From the NCBI RefSeq assembly GCF_022009635.1, contig NZ_CP091716.1, positions 2,185,001 through 2,249,000 on the forward strand: a DNA stretch of 64,000 bases. Direction: 5' to 3'. Of the stretch, positions 9,501 through 17,865 are shown one piece after another. Origin of the DNA: Variovorax paradoxus. GTDB lineage: Bacteria; Pseudomonadota; Gammaproteobacteria; Burkholderiales; Burkholderiaceae_C. Positions within the stretch are counted from its first letter, which is position 1; every line of letters starts with the position of its first letter. Under the pieces are notes generated by a model. The model made no database searches, was not told where the DNA came from, and saw only the letters and a program-made list of their open reading frames with translations. The translations under genes and the position numbers were made by a program.

Positions 9501-11746
9501 CGGCGGTCTAGCGTGGCGTGCAGGGCGCGCACGTTGAGCAGGCCCTTGCCGGTGAAGGAGCCGCTGCCGAACACGTCCTGGTAGATGTCCGATGCGCCGC
9601 TGCCGTAGGGGTCGAGGCCGCACTGGCCCGCGAACATCCAGTGGTACGGCGAGCGCTCGTTGCGTGTCGGGAACGGCGTCACGATGCGCGGCTGCAGGAT
9701 GCCGAAGCCCGCCACCACGCGCCGGCTGCCTCCATCGACCTCGGGCGTGTTGAGCGGATGGGCCGCGATCGACACCAGGTCGCGCAGCGCGCCGGGCGGC
9801 AGCCCGGTGTCGCTGTCGAGCGTGAGCACGTAGGGCGTGCGGCCCACGGCGAGTTGCTGGCCCGGCGCGAGTGGCAGGAAGCCGCTGGCGTCGCCGGTCG
9901 CGAGCAGGCGCACCAGCATTTCGAGCTTGCCGCGCTTGCGCTCCCAGCCCATCCAGCGCTGCTCCGTGTCGCTCCAGGTGCGTGGGCGGTGCAGCAGCAG
10001 AAAACGCGGTGCGGCGCCATCGGCCGACGGGTACTTGGCGTTGAGCGCGGCGATGCGCTGCAGTGCGTCGTCGAGCAGCGGTGCGTCGGTGGGCAGCGTG
10101 GCTTGCGCGGCATCGGCCCAGTCGGTCAGCAGCGCGAACTGCGCGTGGTCTTCGCGGTTGGACAGCCAATGCAGTTCGAGGCGGTGCGCGAGTTGCGCGT
10201 TGTTCGCTGTCGAACTCAGCAAGGTGGGAATGACGACGAGGGCGCGGTGCCGCTCGGGAATGCCGCTGGCAAAGTCCAGGCGCGGCAGGGCCTGCACGCG
10301 CACCGACTCCGCCATGATGCGCTGGGCCAGCGCGATCAGCGCCTCGGACAATGGCCATGCCAGCAAGACCAGCGCGAGTACCGTGGTCCAGTCTCCGCGA
10401 TGCGGCAGGCCGTGCACCACGGCCGTCAGCAGCAACGCGGTGCCGAGCGCCACCGAGCCCACGTACACGGGCAGGCGCCAGCCGCGATGGCTGCGTGCCT
10501 GGCCCATGCCCGCGGTGCGCGTGGCACGGCCCGTGGGGCTGTCGGCCTGCAGCGCGGCAATCAACGCGGGGCGGCCCTGGCCGAAGAGGTAGTAGCCCGC
10601 CGTGCCGTCGGCCCGGTCGGTCTCGGCCCCGGCGTCCTCGGCCGGCGCGGCGGCGGCCAGCCGCACCACGGCCTGCGCCACTTCGCGCTCGGGCCGCTCG
10701 GTGCCGCGCGCCACCTGTTCCATCGCATGCGTGATCTGCTGGCGCGTGATTTCGCTTTCGTTCGCGAAGCTCGGCAACTCGCGCAGCACGCGCAGCGAAC
10801 GGCTTACCGGTTCGATCAGGTCGCTCCATTCGACCTGGCCGATCATGCGCAGCGTGGTGATGATGTTGCCGACCGTGAGGTTGGCGGCGGCCTGCGCGTT
10901 CTGCGCTTCGCCGATCAGCGCCGGGCCGTTGGGGCAGTGCTGCTCGGTCCAGCGCACCAGTGGGGGCATGTCTTCGCTGCGCTCCACCGGCAGGCGCTGC
11001 CACAGTTGCGTGAGGTAGTTGTCCTGCAGGCCGTGGCTCTGCAGCGCGCGGTAGAGCACGTCGAGGTCTTGCGTGGAGAGCTTGGCGGCGGCGTCCCAGG
11101 CGGCATGCGCGATTTCTCGCGCGACCTTGTTCTCGGCAATGCTCTCGGCCATGCGCCGCAGGTTCTCCAGCAGTACCACGCGCAGGGTGGTGGGCAGCGC
11201 CCACAGCTCGCCCAGCGTGAGTTCGTCGACGTCCTGGTAGGCGTTCAGAAAGGCGGTGAAGAGCGTCTTGTTGAGCACGCTGTCGGTGTGCGCCACATAG
11301 GCCCAGGCAATGCCGTACACGCGCGGCAGGCCCGCGAGCGGCGGCGTGGCGAGCTTGGGAAGCCGCGCGTAGTAGCTGCGCGGCACGCCGTCATGGATCT
11401 GCTGGAGCTGCGCCTCGACCAGATGGAAGTTGTCGAGCAGCCACTCGGCCGCAGGCGACACATAGCGACCGCTGAGCGAGGTCAGCGCGATGTAGTCGAA
11501 GGCACTGCGCAGCGAGGCCAGGTTCTCGTCCACGCGCGGAAAAAAGGGCGCTCCCTGGCGCGCGTGGTGGTGCTCGTCTTGCACCGGCTGTGCCTGGGCC
11601 AGGCTGCGGCCGTGCTGCTCGAAGCGTTGGACACCGAAGAGTTCGGCGCGGATCGGAAGCGCTACCGGGTCGTGCGGACCCAGCAAAAGGGTCCGGGCGT
11701 AGTGACTGAGCCCCTCGAGGCGGTCGACAACGGCTGCGGCGCTCAA
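3581..11746 (-). CDS. Cyclic beta-1,2-glucan synthase-like protein (GT84 + glycoamylase-like + GH94 domains)
   Basis: About 2,721 aa, matching the size and domain order of NdvB/ChvB/Cgs, inner-membrane enzymes that polymerise UDP-glucose into beta-1,2-glucan and cyclise it. A long N-terminal region leads to membrane helices (about residues 430-490). The glucosyltransferase follows: DSDTG near 645, SHDLLEG near 760, VHRWVRGDW near 795. Two more hydrophobic blocks lie near 840-1040. A glycoamylase-like domain (DGMDFSGLYD near 1166, KSWSGSMFEYVMP) is followed by two GH94 N-terminal beta-sandwich blocks. The C-terminal GH94 catalytic barrel has TGDWNDGMN near 2406, holding the conserved Asp. The start is uncertain. 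I prefer a TTG at 11746 overlapping the stop of the 72-aa gene (TTGA); an ATG at 11857 in the same frame is possible. No exporter of the NdvA type or glucan-modifying gene is nearby. The linkage (1,2 or other) cannot be read from sequence. Confidence 0.85.
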   Translation of the reverse strand: MSAAAVVDRLEGLSHYARTLLLGPHDPVALPIRAELFGVQRFEQHGRSLAQAQPVQDEHHHARQGAPFFPRVDENLASLRSAFDYIALTSLSGRYVSPAAEWLLDNFHLVEAQLQQIHDGVPRSYYARLPKLATPPLAGLPRVYGIAWAYVAHTDSVLNKTLFTAFLNAYQDVDELTLGELWALPTTLRVVLLENLRRMAESIAENKVAREIAHAAWDAAAKLSTQDLDVLYRALQSHGLQDNYLTQLWQRLPVERSEDMPPLVRWTEQHCPNGPALIGEAQNAQAAANLTVGNIITTLRMIGQVEWSDLIEPVSRSLRVLRELPSFANESEITRQQITHAMEQVARGTERPEREVAQAVVRLAAAAPAEDAGAETDRADGTAGYYLFGQGRPALIAALQADSPTGRATRTAGMGQARSHRGWRLPVYVGSVALGTALLLTAVVHGLPHRGDWTTVLALVLLAWPLSEALIALAQRIMAESVRVQALPRLDFASGIPERHRALVVIPTLLSSTANNAQLAHRLELHWLSNREDHAQFALLTDWADAAQATLPTDAPLLDDALQRIAALNAKYPSADGAAPRFLLLHRPRTWSDTEQRWMGWERKRGKLEMLVRLLATGDASGFLPLAPGQQLAVGRTPYVLTLDSDTGLPPGALRDLVSIAAHPLNTPEVDGGSRRVVAGFGILQPRIVTPFPTRNERSPYHWMFAGQCGLDPYGSGASDIYQDVFGSGSFTGKGLLNVRALHATLDRRLPDGAVLSHDLLEGTVARCAMVSDVVLVEDHPHHAGVAASRVHRWVRGDWQLLPLMWRARRFGIDALGLWKMGDNLRRSLVVPASFALLALVIFTQAMPLGWALAAVASALTLGPLLGALAGLVPTRRAIELRHFFDVGAVELLRSMAGAAWQFVQLAAQTRLLLDAWFRATWRLVVSRRHLLEWTTAAQAQAQASQQLAPFLRNAAASSVLCLALAVAAHWSAYPVLGPLLFLLWALAPVAAWWSSRVEPKAADPLSAERRSYLDKLAHDTWRFFEHVVGPEDNHLPPDNLQLEPQPTIAHRTSPTNIGMYLLAACCAREFRWIDTAALLARLTATLDTVDRLQKHDGHLFNWYDTQTLAPLPPDYVSSVDSGNFAGHLVAVAQACRAFAAEGGHPQEAPALEALARRCDALHDGMDFSGLYDAKRHLFHIGLRVEENVLDASYYDLLASESRLLSFLAIAKGDVPRRHWMALGRPFLLVGFQPSLKSWSGSMFEYVMPALVMTEPEDGLLQVANAAAVAEQQAFGRAQGLPWGVSESAYFGQDHSLAYQYSPFGVPRLALRRTPPADRVVAPYASVMAAPFTPEAAVVNLELLESLGARGEFGFHDAVDFTASRQTEGQDFTVVRNFMAHHQGMSLVALCNVLCADAPRRWFGSAALVQAHESLLHERTPRQIIGSADPRTPPEPGQAELAPLFQPRVVDPMAPGFQPTHLLSNGRYTVALRANGAGVSRWHAFNVTRWRDDPLRDSYGTFFYVRDEGQQALTSLTALPAPGEGWRYRARFLADQVQFDATGPGLQVRTTVLISPEDDTELRNITLHNGGDQTRTLELLSYFEPVLSNPKADEAHPAFANLFVESRWEPAWRALLMSRKPRLHGDAVAAAAHFLASADAHVLSIDCMTDRRAFIGRNRTLADPALDAQPLAPNGQQVNGLDPIACLRVRLSLAPGATARLSFATAAGESIEALMPGIDRYMQPMHVERATRMAATLAQVRLRDLSIAPAQNVALQDLTTILTYTTPRVMSDRGLIDLRQIWRFGISGDKPIVLVHIHSMIGMGLINTLLRAQPWWGFGGVACDLVVLNSEPNSYLMPLQREIEALRSRVTQQTQNSFPRNDTAGFYLLRDQDVVPSEKAALSSLARVVFTAEGRPLEVQVAALHEARNDTTPGTDDAAAPRGVPLLSHATATQATGAPTGDFDAETGEFHFEVGAGRHTPRPWVNVIANANFGFQVSEWGTGFTWAGNSRMHQVTPWSNDPVQDPAFEHYLLQDVATREMLPLTPAGGSAGQAVHHVRHGQGYTVFECRQGELAIETTFFADRDDAVKLVHVRMRNEGAGQRRLRALAMVEWQMGAARGERRTVHCWKPEDQPAVFGEQRESSAGFGGSAAFLLLAGLPGATQWTCDRSEFFAGRGIVEVPDTLAQRAGSGLDACAAISGEFVVAAGEMASFSFVLGHADNADAALGLARRWRQRDVPEALAQVHAFWDELLGRLQVRTPDPLFDALVNRWLVYQTLACRLWSKAGFYQAGGAFGFRDQLQDAMAFALTDPARLREQILLNAARQFPEGDVQHWWHMPGGAGVRTHFSDDLLWLPYASAHYVEVTGDASLLDRTAGFIEGPAIPDGAEDAYYAPQRSGQTATVFEHGARAIDRSLKTGMHGLPLMGTGDWNDGMNRVGNEGRGESVWLAWFLCRVVEQFAPIAQARGEHERAARWTAARTGWIAALHAAGWDGAWFRRAFFDNGAPLGSSANDECRIDLIAQAWSVLSGASDAAHTGPAMASVKKLLHDEPAGLLRLLAPPFANSTNNPGYIQAYPPGVRENGGQYSHGAVWALMAQALQGDHEAAWQSFEGLSPAHRAQHPERGPVYELEPYVMAGDIYGAAPYIGRGGWSWYTGSAAWLHRAAVETLLGLSVKGSRLSLAPHVPAHWPGFEIALRLGARTLTLQWGELPGAAAPTQHLAAGEWIDWQALPAGAVLRVA

Positions 11747-11961
11747 GTGAGGGCGAACAGGCCGACGCCGAGGACGACGGCCACGCAGGCCATCGTGACG
11801 ATGCGACCCGCAGCCAGTGCGCGCACGCGCTGCATGTGGCTGCGCACCGAGAACCATCGCCCGTGGGCGCGCGCGCAGTGGCGCATGTGGGAGGCCAGCG
11901 CTTCGAAATCGCTGCCGACGAAATCGATCTGCGAATGGGTAAGGGACTGCGGGACTGGCAT
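11743..11961 (-). CDS. 72-aa single-span membrane protein upstream of the glucan synthase
   Basis: MPVPQSLTHSQIDFVGSDFE is followed by a basic His/Arg-rich stretch and one C-terminal hydrophobic helix (IVTMACVAVVLGVGLFAL). An excellent ribosome site, AAGGAG at 11971-11976, lies 9 nt before the ATG. The giant glucan synthase downstream has no comparable site and seems to start inside this stop codon. I do not recognise the family. The arrangement suggests a coupling leader or a small accessory subunit that supplies translation or membrane targeting for the synthase; that is inference. About 100 bp upstream of it no convincing promoter is visible. Confidence 0.6.
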   Translation of the reverse strand: MPVPQSLTHSQIDFVGSDFEALASHMRHCARAHGRWFSVRSHMQRVRALAAGRIVTMACVAVVLGVGLFALT

Positions 11962-12080
11962 GGCAACGGGCTCCTTGTAACGACTTCGAGCTGCCGCGCG
12001 ATTGCGAGAACTTTGACCGTCTCCGACCGTACCCTTTTAAATGACCTTACAGGTGCCTCATTGCCGCGTGTTCACGTAGG

Positions 12081-12103
12081 AAGGGGCGCACAAGGCGCCC
12101 CTT
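12081..12103 (-). terminator. Hairpin terminator downstream of ppc
   Basis: A perfect 9-bp stem, AAGGGGCGC paired with GCGCCCCTT, encloses a 5-nt loop 24 bp past the ppc stop codon. The T tract after it on the minus strand is poor (CTTCCT), so termination may be incomplete or the hairpin may mainly protect the 3' end. Confidence 0.6.
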
Positions 12104-12127
12104 TCGACATTCAGGCTCAGCGGCCCG

Positions 12128-14971
12128 TCAACCCGTGTTGCGCAGCCCCGCGGCCACTCCGTTGATCGAGATGTGGATGCCGCGCTGCAGCCGCTCGCCG
12201 CCGTCGCCCGCGCGGTAGCGGCGCATCAGTTCGACCTGCAGGTGATGCAGCGGGTCGATGTACGGGAAGCGGTGGCGCACCGAGCGCTGCATTTCCGCAT
12301 TGCCTTCGAGCCGTTGCCTGGCGCCGGTGATGAGCGTGAGCGCGTCTGACGTGCGATGCCATTCGGCATCGATCATCGAGAACACCTTCTGGCGCAGCTT
12401 GCGGTCGGTCACCAGCTCGGCATAGCGCGAGGCCAGCGCGAGGTCGCTCTTGGCCAGCACCATGTCCATGTTCGACAGCAGCGTGCGGAAGAACGGCCAT
12501 TGCTCGTACATGCGCTGCAGCAGCGCCTGGCGCTCCTTCTTGCCCGCGGCGTTGCCGGCCGCGGCCAGGAACTGCTCGACGCCCGAGCCGAAGCCGAACC
12601 AGCCCGGAATCGTCAGGCGGCACTGGCCCCAGCTGAAGCTCCACGGCACCGCGCGCAGGTCGTCGATCTTGTGGCTCGGGTTGCGCGAAGCGGGGCGCGA
12701 GCCGATGTTGAGCTCGGCGATCTCGCGAATGGGCGTGGCGCTGAAGAAGTATTCGCCGAAGCCCGGTGTCTCGTAGACCAGCTTGCGGTACGCGGCCATG
12801 CTCGCGGCCGATAGCTCGCCGGCCGCCGAAAGGAAAGCGGCAGGCGCCGACTTGCCCTGCGGCAGCAGGGTGGCCTCCAGCGTGGCGGCCACCAGCGTCT
12901 CGAGGTTGCGCCGGCCGATCTCGCGGTTGGCGTACTTCGAGCCGATGACTTCGCCCTGCTCGGTCAGGCGGATCTGGCCGCGCACCGTGCCGGGCGGCTG
13001 CGCCAGGATGGCCTGGTAGCTCGGGCCGCCGCCGCGTCCCACTGTGCCGCCACGGCCATGGAACATGCGCAGGCGGATCGGGTTGGTCTTCTTCTTGTTG
13101 AGTTCGTCGAACAGCGCCACCAGCGCGATGCCGGCGCGGTACAGCTCCCAGTTGCTGGTGAAGATGCCGCCGTCCTTGTTGCTGTCGGAGTAGCCGAGCA
13201 TCACGTCCTGTTCGGCGCCGGAGCGTTCGATCAGTGCCTGGATGTTCGGCAGTGCGTAGAAGGCACGCACGATGGGCGCTGCATTGCGCAGGTCTTCGAT
13301 GGTCTCGAACAGCGGCACCACGATCAGGTCGCAGGTCGCGTTGCTGTTCATCGCGCCGCGCAGCAGGCCCACTTCTTTTTGCAGCAGCAGCGCCTCGAGC
13401 AGGTCGCTCACCGTTTCGGTGTGGCTGATGATGTAGTGGCGGATGGCCGCCGCGCCGTAGCGCGCACGCGCGGCACGGGCGGCGGCGAAGATGGCCAACT
13501 CGCTCTTCGCGAGCGGCGAGTAGTCGGCGTCGGGCACGCGCAGCGGGCGGGCGTCGTCGAGCAGCTTGAGCAGAAGCGTCTGCTTGGCCTCTTCGGCCAG
13601 CGAGGCATACGAAGGCTCGATGCGCGCGGTGGCCAGCAGCTCGGCGATCACGGCTTCGTGCTTGTCGGAGCTCTGGCGCAGGTCGACCGTGGCCAGGTGG
13701 AAGCCGAACACCTCCACCGCGCGGATCAGCGGACGCAGGCGCGGCGCCGCGAGCACGCTGCCGTGCTTTTCGTCGAGCGATTCCTCGACGGTGCGCAGGT
13801 CGGCCAGGAACTCTTCGGCCGTGGCGTACGGGTTCTGCGGCGCGACCGCGTGGCGCGCGGCCTCGCCGCCCGTGAGCTCGCGCAGCGTGGCCGCCAGTCG
13901 CGCGTAGACGCCGGTGAGGGCGCGGCGATAGGGCTCGTCCTTGCGGTGCTCGCTGGTGTCGGGCGAGCGCTCGGCCAGCGCCTGCATCTCGACCGTCACG
14001 TCGACCAGCGTGGCCGACAGGGAAAGCTCGCCGCCCAGGTAGTGCACTTCGGTGAGGTAGTGGCGCAGCGCCAGTTCGCTCTGGCGGCTGAGCGCGTAGT
14101 TGAGCGTCTCGGCCGTGACGTTGGGGTTGCCGTCGCGGTCGCCGCCGATCCACTGGCCCATGCGCAGGAAGGGCGCGACCGACGGGGCATGGCCGCCTTG
14201 CGCCAGCGCGTTCTCGAGGTCGGCATACACGCGCGGGATCTCGCGCAGGAAGGTGGCTTCGTAGTAGCTCAGCGCGTTCTCGATCTCGTCGGCCACGGTG
14301 AGCTTGGAAAAGCGCAGCAGCCGCGTCTGCCAGATCTGCGTGACGCGGATGCGCATCTGCGTTTCGTTCTCCGCGAATTCGAGTGGCGAGAGAGCGTCCT
14401 TGCCGCCGGCGTAGGCGCTCTGGCGCAGCTTGATCTCGTCGCGCGTGGTCAGCAGCAGCGCGATGGCGCGCTCGGCGTCGAGAATGCTCTTGCGCTGCAC
14501 TTCGGTCGGGTGCGCGGTGAGCACCGGCGACACATAGCTGTGGGCCAGCGAGGCGACGATTTCGTCGGGCTTCACGCCGGCCTTGCGGATGCGGGCCAGC
14601 GCAGTCTGCAGATCGCCTTCGGCGCTTTCGCCGGCGCGCTCGGCCTCGGTGCGGCGGCGGATCTGGTGGCGGTCCTCCGCCAGGTTGGCCAGGTGGCTGA
14701 AGTAGGTGAAGGCGCGAATGACGCGCACGGTTTCCGCGGCGCTCAGGCCCTTGAGCAGGTTCTTCAGCGCGCGGTCGGCGGCATGGTCGGCATCGCGGCG
14801 GAACGCCACCGACAGCGTGCGCACCTTCTCGACGAGCGCATAGGTTTCTTCGCCTTCCTGCTCCCGGATCACGTCGCCGAGGATGCGGCCCAACAGTCGG
14901 ATATCGTCGATCAGCGGCTGGTCTTCGGCCTGGCGGCGCTTGGGAGGAGCAGTTGTCTTGCTGGCTTTCAT
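12128..14971 (-). CDS. ppc: Phosphoenolpyruvate carboxylase
   Basis: 947 aa, full length. It carboxylates phosphoenolpyruvate with bicarbonate to oxaloacetate, refilling the citric acid cycle in the cytosol. Signature segments are all intact: [11 protein letters not shown] (catalytic His), [40 protein letters not shown] (mobile loop) and the C-terminal end [13 protein letters not shown]. The ATG at 14971 follows a CAGGA ribosome site about 10 nt away. It is transcribed divergently from hemC with a roughly 100-bp shared promoter region. Confidence 0.98.
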   Translation of the reverse strand: MKASKTTAPPKRRQAEDQPLIDDIRLLGRILGDVIREQEGEETYALVEKVRTLSVAFRRDADHAADRALKNLLKGLSAAETVRVIRAFTYFSHLANLAEDRHQIRRRTEAERAGESAEGDLQTALARIRKAGVKPDEIVASLAHSYVSPVLTAHPTEVQRKSILDAERAIALLLTTRDEIKLRQSAYAGGKDALSPLEFAENETQMRIRVTQIWQTRLLRFSKLTVADEIENALSYYEATFLREIPRVYADLENALAQGGHAPSVAPFLRMGQWIGGDRDGNPNVTAETLNYALSRQSELALRHYLTEVHYLGGELSLSATLVDVTVEMQALAERSPDTSEHRKDEPYRRALTGVYARLAATLRELTGGEAARHAVAPQNPYATAEEFLADLRTVEESLDEKHGSVLAAPRLRPLIRAVEVFGFHLATVDLRQSSDKHEAVIAELLATARIEPSYASLAEEAKQTLLLKLLDDARPLRVPDADYSPLAKSELAIFAAARAARARYGAAAIRHYIISHTETVSDLLEALLLQKEVGLLRGAMNSNATCDLIVVPLFETIEDLRNAAPIVRAFYALPNIQALIERSGAEQDVMLGYSDSNKDGGIFTSNWELYRAGIALVALFDELNKKKTNPIRLRMFHGRGGTVGRGGGPSYQAILAQPPGTVRGQIRLTEQGEVIGSKYANREIGRRNLETLVAATLEATLLPQGKSAPAAFLSAAGELSAASMAAYRKLVYETPGFGEYFFSATPIREIAELNIGSRPASRNPSHKIDDLRAVPWSFSWGQCRLTIPGWFGFGSGVEQFLAAAGNAAGKKERQALLQRMYEQWPFFRTLLSNMDMVLAKSDLALASRYAELVTDRKLRQKVFSMIDAEWHRTSDALTLITGARQRLEGNAEMQRSVRHRFPYIDPLHHLQVELMRRYRAGDGGERLQRGIHISINGVAAGLRNTG

Positions 14972-15000
14972 TCGATTTTTTTCCTGATCTCTTGAATGGG

Positions 15001-15026
15001 TGCGCCGCCTGCGTTGTTGCGGCGCA
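15001..15026. promoter_or_regulatory. Palindrome in the ppc-hemC divergent promoter region
   Basis: TGCGCCGC at 15001-15008 is the exact inverse of GCGGCGCA at 15019-15026, with a 10-nt spacer. It sits about 30 bp from the ppc start and 50-75 bp from the hemC start. It could be an operator or the stem of a leader RNA on either strand; no binding protein can be named. Confidence 0.3.
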
Positions 15027-15074
15027 ACATGCTAGCATTCCGGCGGTTTGAAACATGTACTTTTGGGAACGGCC

Positions 15075-15980
15075 TTGAGCAATATCGTGATCGCCACGCG
15101 CGAAAGCCGGCTGGCCTTGTGGCAAGCCGAACACGTGCAGGCGCTTCTGCAGGAAAGAGGCCACACGGTCAGCCTGCTGGGCATCACCACCACCGGCGAC
15201 CAGATCCTCGACCGCACGCTGAGCAAGGTGGGCGGCAAGGGCCTGTTCGTGAAGGAACTGGAACTCGCGCTCGAAGAAGGGCGCGCCGACATCGCCGTCC
15301 ATTCGCTCAAGGACGTGCCGATGGATCTTCCCCAAGGCTTCGCGCTGCCTTGCGTGCTGGAGCGCGAAGACCCGCGCGACGCGCTCGTCTCCCCCCGTTT
15401 TGCCTCGCTCGACCAACTGCCGCGGGGCGCGGTGGTCGGCACCTCCAGCCTGCGCCGTGTGGCGCTGCTGCGCGCGCTGCGGCCCGACCTGCGCATCGAG
15501 CCGCTGCGCGGCAATCTCGACACCCGCCTGCGCAAGCTGGACGAAGGCCAGTACGACGCCATCGTGCTGGCGGCCGCCGGACTCAAGCGGCTGGGGCTCG
15601 AAAGCCGCATCCGCGTGGCCTTCGATCCCGACACCATGCTGCCCGCAGCGGGGCAGGGCGCCCTGGGCGTCGAGGTGCGGGCGGACCGCGCCGACCTCAT
15701 CGAACTGCTTGCTTCCATCACCCACAGGGGCGACTGGCTTTCCACCGCCGCCGAGCGCGCCGTGAGCCGTGCCATGGGCGGCAGCTGCTCCATGCCGCTG
15801 GCGGCCCATGCCCGCTGGCAGGCCGACGGCGCGCTGCGCATCGATGCCGCCTGGGGCGACCCCGAAGGCAAGGCGCCGCTGGTGAAGGTGCATGCATTGG
15901 CGCAGGCCGGCGACTTCACGCAAGCCGACGCGCTCGGCCAACACGCCGCCGCCTTGCTGCGCGAGGCCGGGGCCCACTGA
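15075..15980 (+). CDS. hemC: Hydroxymethylbilane synthase (porphobilinogen deaminase)
   Basis: About 301 aa. It condenses four porphobilinogen molecules into hydroxymethylbilane, the linear precursor of heme. Visible landmarks are [47 protein letters not shown], and [12 protein letters not shown], where the cysteine that carries the dipyrromethane cofactor lies. There is no ATG start in the right place. I chose the TTG at 15075 (reading [11 protein letters not shown]), which has a GGGAA site 6 nt upstream; another TTG at 15048 would add nine residues. It heads a hemC-hemD-hemX-hemY run. Confidence 0.95.
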   Translation: MSNIVIATRESRLALWQAEHVQALLQERGHTVSLLGITTTGDQILDRTLSKVGGKGLFVKELELALEEGRADIAVHSLKDVPMDLPQGFALPCVLEREDPRDALVSPRFASLDQLPRGAVVGTSSLRRVALLRALRPDLRIEPLRGNLDTRLRKLDEGQYDAIVLAAAGLKRLGLESRIRVAFDPDTMLPAAGQGALGVEVRADRADLIELLASITHRGDWLSTAAERAVSRAMGGSCSMPLAAHARWQADGALRIDAAWGDPEGKAPLVKVHALAQAGDFTQADALGQHAAALLREAGAH

Positions 15981-15996
15981 TTCCGGTGGTCATCGC

Positions 15997-16767
15997 ATGA
16001 CCGCCCGTCCCGTCATCGTCACCCGCCCCGAGCGCGAGGCGGCGCAGTGGGTGAGCGAGCTGCGCGCCGCGGGGCTCGACGCGGTGGCATTGCCGCTGAT
16101 CGTGATCGCGCCGGTGGCGGATGCGCAGCCGCTGCGCGCCGCCTGGCAAAGGCTGGGCAGCTATGCGGCGCTGATGTTCGTGAGCGCCACCGCGGTCGAG
16201 CATTTCTTCCAGCATGAAGCACCGGGCATGACGGCCGGCCGCCGCTTCTGGGCCACGGGCCCGGGCACCACGCGCGCCTTGCTGCGCTCGGGCGTGCCGC
16301 CGGAACAGATCGACGCACCGCCGCCCGAAGCCACGCGCTTCGATTCCGAGGCGCTGTGGGAGCGCGTGCAAGGCCAGGTGACGGCCGGCGTGCGCGTGCT
16401 GATCGTGCGAGGCGGCGACGACTCCGGGCAGCCCGCGGGCCGCGACTGGCTGGCCAGGGAAATCGACGCCGCGGGCGGCTTGCGCGACACCGTGGTCGCC
16501 TACCGGCGCCTGCCGCCGTCGCTGGACGTCGTACAACTGCGGATCGCAACGGACGGTGCGCAAGGCCGCGCGATCTGGCTCTTCAGCAGTTCCGAAGCCA
16601 TCGGCAATCTGCAGCGCGCGATGCCCGGCACCGACTGGCATGCGGCAAGCGCTGTCGCCACGCATGCACGCATCGGCGAAGCCGCGCGCGCCGCGGGTTT
16701 CGGGGCGTTGCGTGTGTGCACACCGTTGCAGGATGCGTTGATCGCGTCGATAGAATCCCTCGCATGA
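15997..16767 (+). CDS. hemD: Uroporphyrinogen-III synthase
   Basis: 256 aa. It closes and inverts hydroxymethylbilane to uroporphyrinogen III. The N-terminus MTARPVIVTRPEREAAQWV is the family's opening strand, and the LMFVSATAVEHFF and WLFSSSEAIGNL segments sit in the two alternating lobes expected of HemD. Overall conservation is low, as is normal for this enzyme, so the call leans partly on its place 16 bp after hemC. The ATG at 15997 has a GGTGG site upstream. Its stop overlaps the hemX start (ATGA). Confidence 0.93.
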   Translation: MTARPVIVTRPEREAAQWVSELRAAGLDAVALPLIVIAPVADAQPLRAAWQRLGSYAALMFVSATAVEHFFQHEAPGMTAGRRFWATGPGTTRALLRSGVPPEQIDAPPPEATRFDSEALWERVQGQVTAGVRVLIVRGGDDSGQPAGRDWLAREIDAAGGLRDTVVAYRRLPPSLDVVQLRIATDGAQGRAIWLFSSSEAIGNLQRAMPGTDWHAASAVATHARIGEAARAAGFGALRVCTPLQDALIASIESLA

Positions 16768-17858
16768 GCGCCGCGTCCCCGTCCGACGACCTTTCTCCCC
16801 CTTCCGCCGCAACGGTGCCCGTGCCTGCCACTGTCGCCCCCCATCAAACCCCTGCCGCCCAGGCTGCGGGCGCGGTGATTTTGTCGCGTCTCGGATTCGG
16901 CCTCGTGGCCTTCATCGCGCTGGTGGCGCTGATCATGGCTATCGCGCTGTGGCAGAAGGTCAGCGGCATGAAGGAGCAGCTGGCGCGCCAGAGCGCCGAT
17001 GCCCTTTCGCAGTCGATGGAAGCGCGCACGCTGGCGCGCCAGGCCAGCGACACCGTGCGCGACGCCTCGGCCCGCGTGGCACTGGTCGAGACGCGCGTGG
17101 CCGAAGTCGCGCTGCAGCGTTCGCAGCTCGAAGAACTCATTCAAAGCCTCTCGCGCTCGCGCGACGAGAATCTCGTGATCGACATCGAATCGGCCGTGCG
17201 CCTCGCGCTGCAGCAGGCCCAGGTGACGGGCAGCGTCGAGCCGCTGCTGGCCGCGCTGAAGGCCGGCGACGTGCGCATCTCGCGCGCCGCGCAACCGCGT
17301 CTCGCACCCCTGCAGCGCGCCATGCAGCGCGACGCCGACCGCCTGCGCAGCAGCGCCAGCACCGACAACGCCGAGGCACTGCAAAGGCTCGACGAACTGA
17401 TGCGCGGCGTGGACGACCTGCCCACGCTCAACGCGGTGGCCCTGCGCGGCACCGGTGCCAACGCATGGCAGGCCGAGCCGATTCCCGCCGACGCGCCCTG
17501 GTGGCAGCGCATGCTGCTGGCCATTCGCGGCGAGGCGCGCTCGCTGGTGCGCGTGGGCCGCATCCAGAGCCCGGAAGCGGTGCTGCTGGCGCCCGAACAG
17601 TCTTACTTCCTGCGCGAGAACCTCAAGCTCAAGCTGCTCAACGCGCGGCTGTCGCTGCTGTCGCGCCAGGTCGATGCCACGCGCACCGAGTTGTCCCAGG
17701 TGGCGGCATCGCTCAACCGTTACTTCGACCCCGCGTCGCGCCGCACGCAGGCGGCGGCCACGCTGCTGCAGCAACTGCAGCAACAGGTGAGGACGACCGA
17801 GCCGGTGCGCATCGACGACACGCTGGCCGCCCTGGCCACGGCCGCCGCAGGACGTTGA
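16764..17858 (+). CDS. hemX: HemX, uroporphyrinogen-III C-methyltransferase-like membrane protein
   Basis: 364 aa. A Pro/Ala-rich cytoplasmic tail of about 45 residues precedes one transmembrane helix (FGLVAFIALVALIMAIALW). A long helical, coiled-coil-prone region rich in Arg, Gln and Ala (residues about 70-190) and a globular C-terminus with WWQRMLLAIRGEARSLVRV follow. This matches HemX of the E. coli hem operon. The old methyltransferase label is doubtful for the family, as no SAM-binding motif is present here either. It starts inside the hemD stop codon. Confidence 0.9.
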   Translation: MSAASPSDDLSPPSAATVPVPATVAPHQTPAAQAAGAVILSRLGFGLVAFIALVALIMAIALWQKVSGMKEQLARQSADALSQSMEARTLARQASDTVRDASARVALVETRVAEVALQRSQLEELIQSLSRSRDENLVIDIESAVRLALQQAQVTGSVEPLLAALKAGDVRISRAAQPRLAPLQRAMQRDADRLRSSASTDNAEALQRLDELMRGVDDLPTLNAVALRGTGANAWQAEPIPADAPWWQRMLLAIRGEARSLVRVGRIQSPEAVLLAPEQSYFLRENLKLKLLNARLSLLSRQVDATRTELSQVAASLNRYFDPASRRTQAAATLLQQLQQQVRTTEPVRIDDTLAALATAAAGR

Positions 17859-17865
17859 CCCGCAA

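Noticed and set aside
15048..15074. Upstream TTG start for hemC
   Set aside because: It adds MKHVLLGTA, not seen in the family, and has no ribosome site. The TTG at 15075 begins directly at the conserved N-terminus with a weak site. This remains a judgement call.
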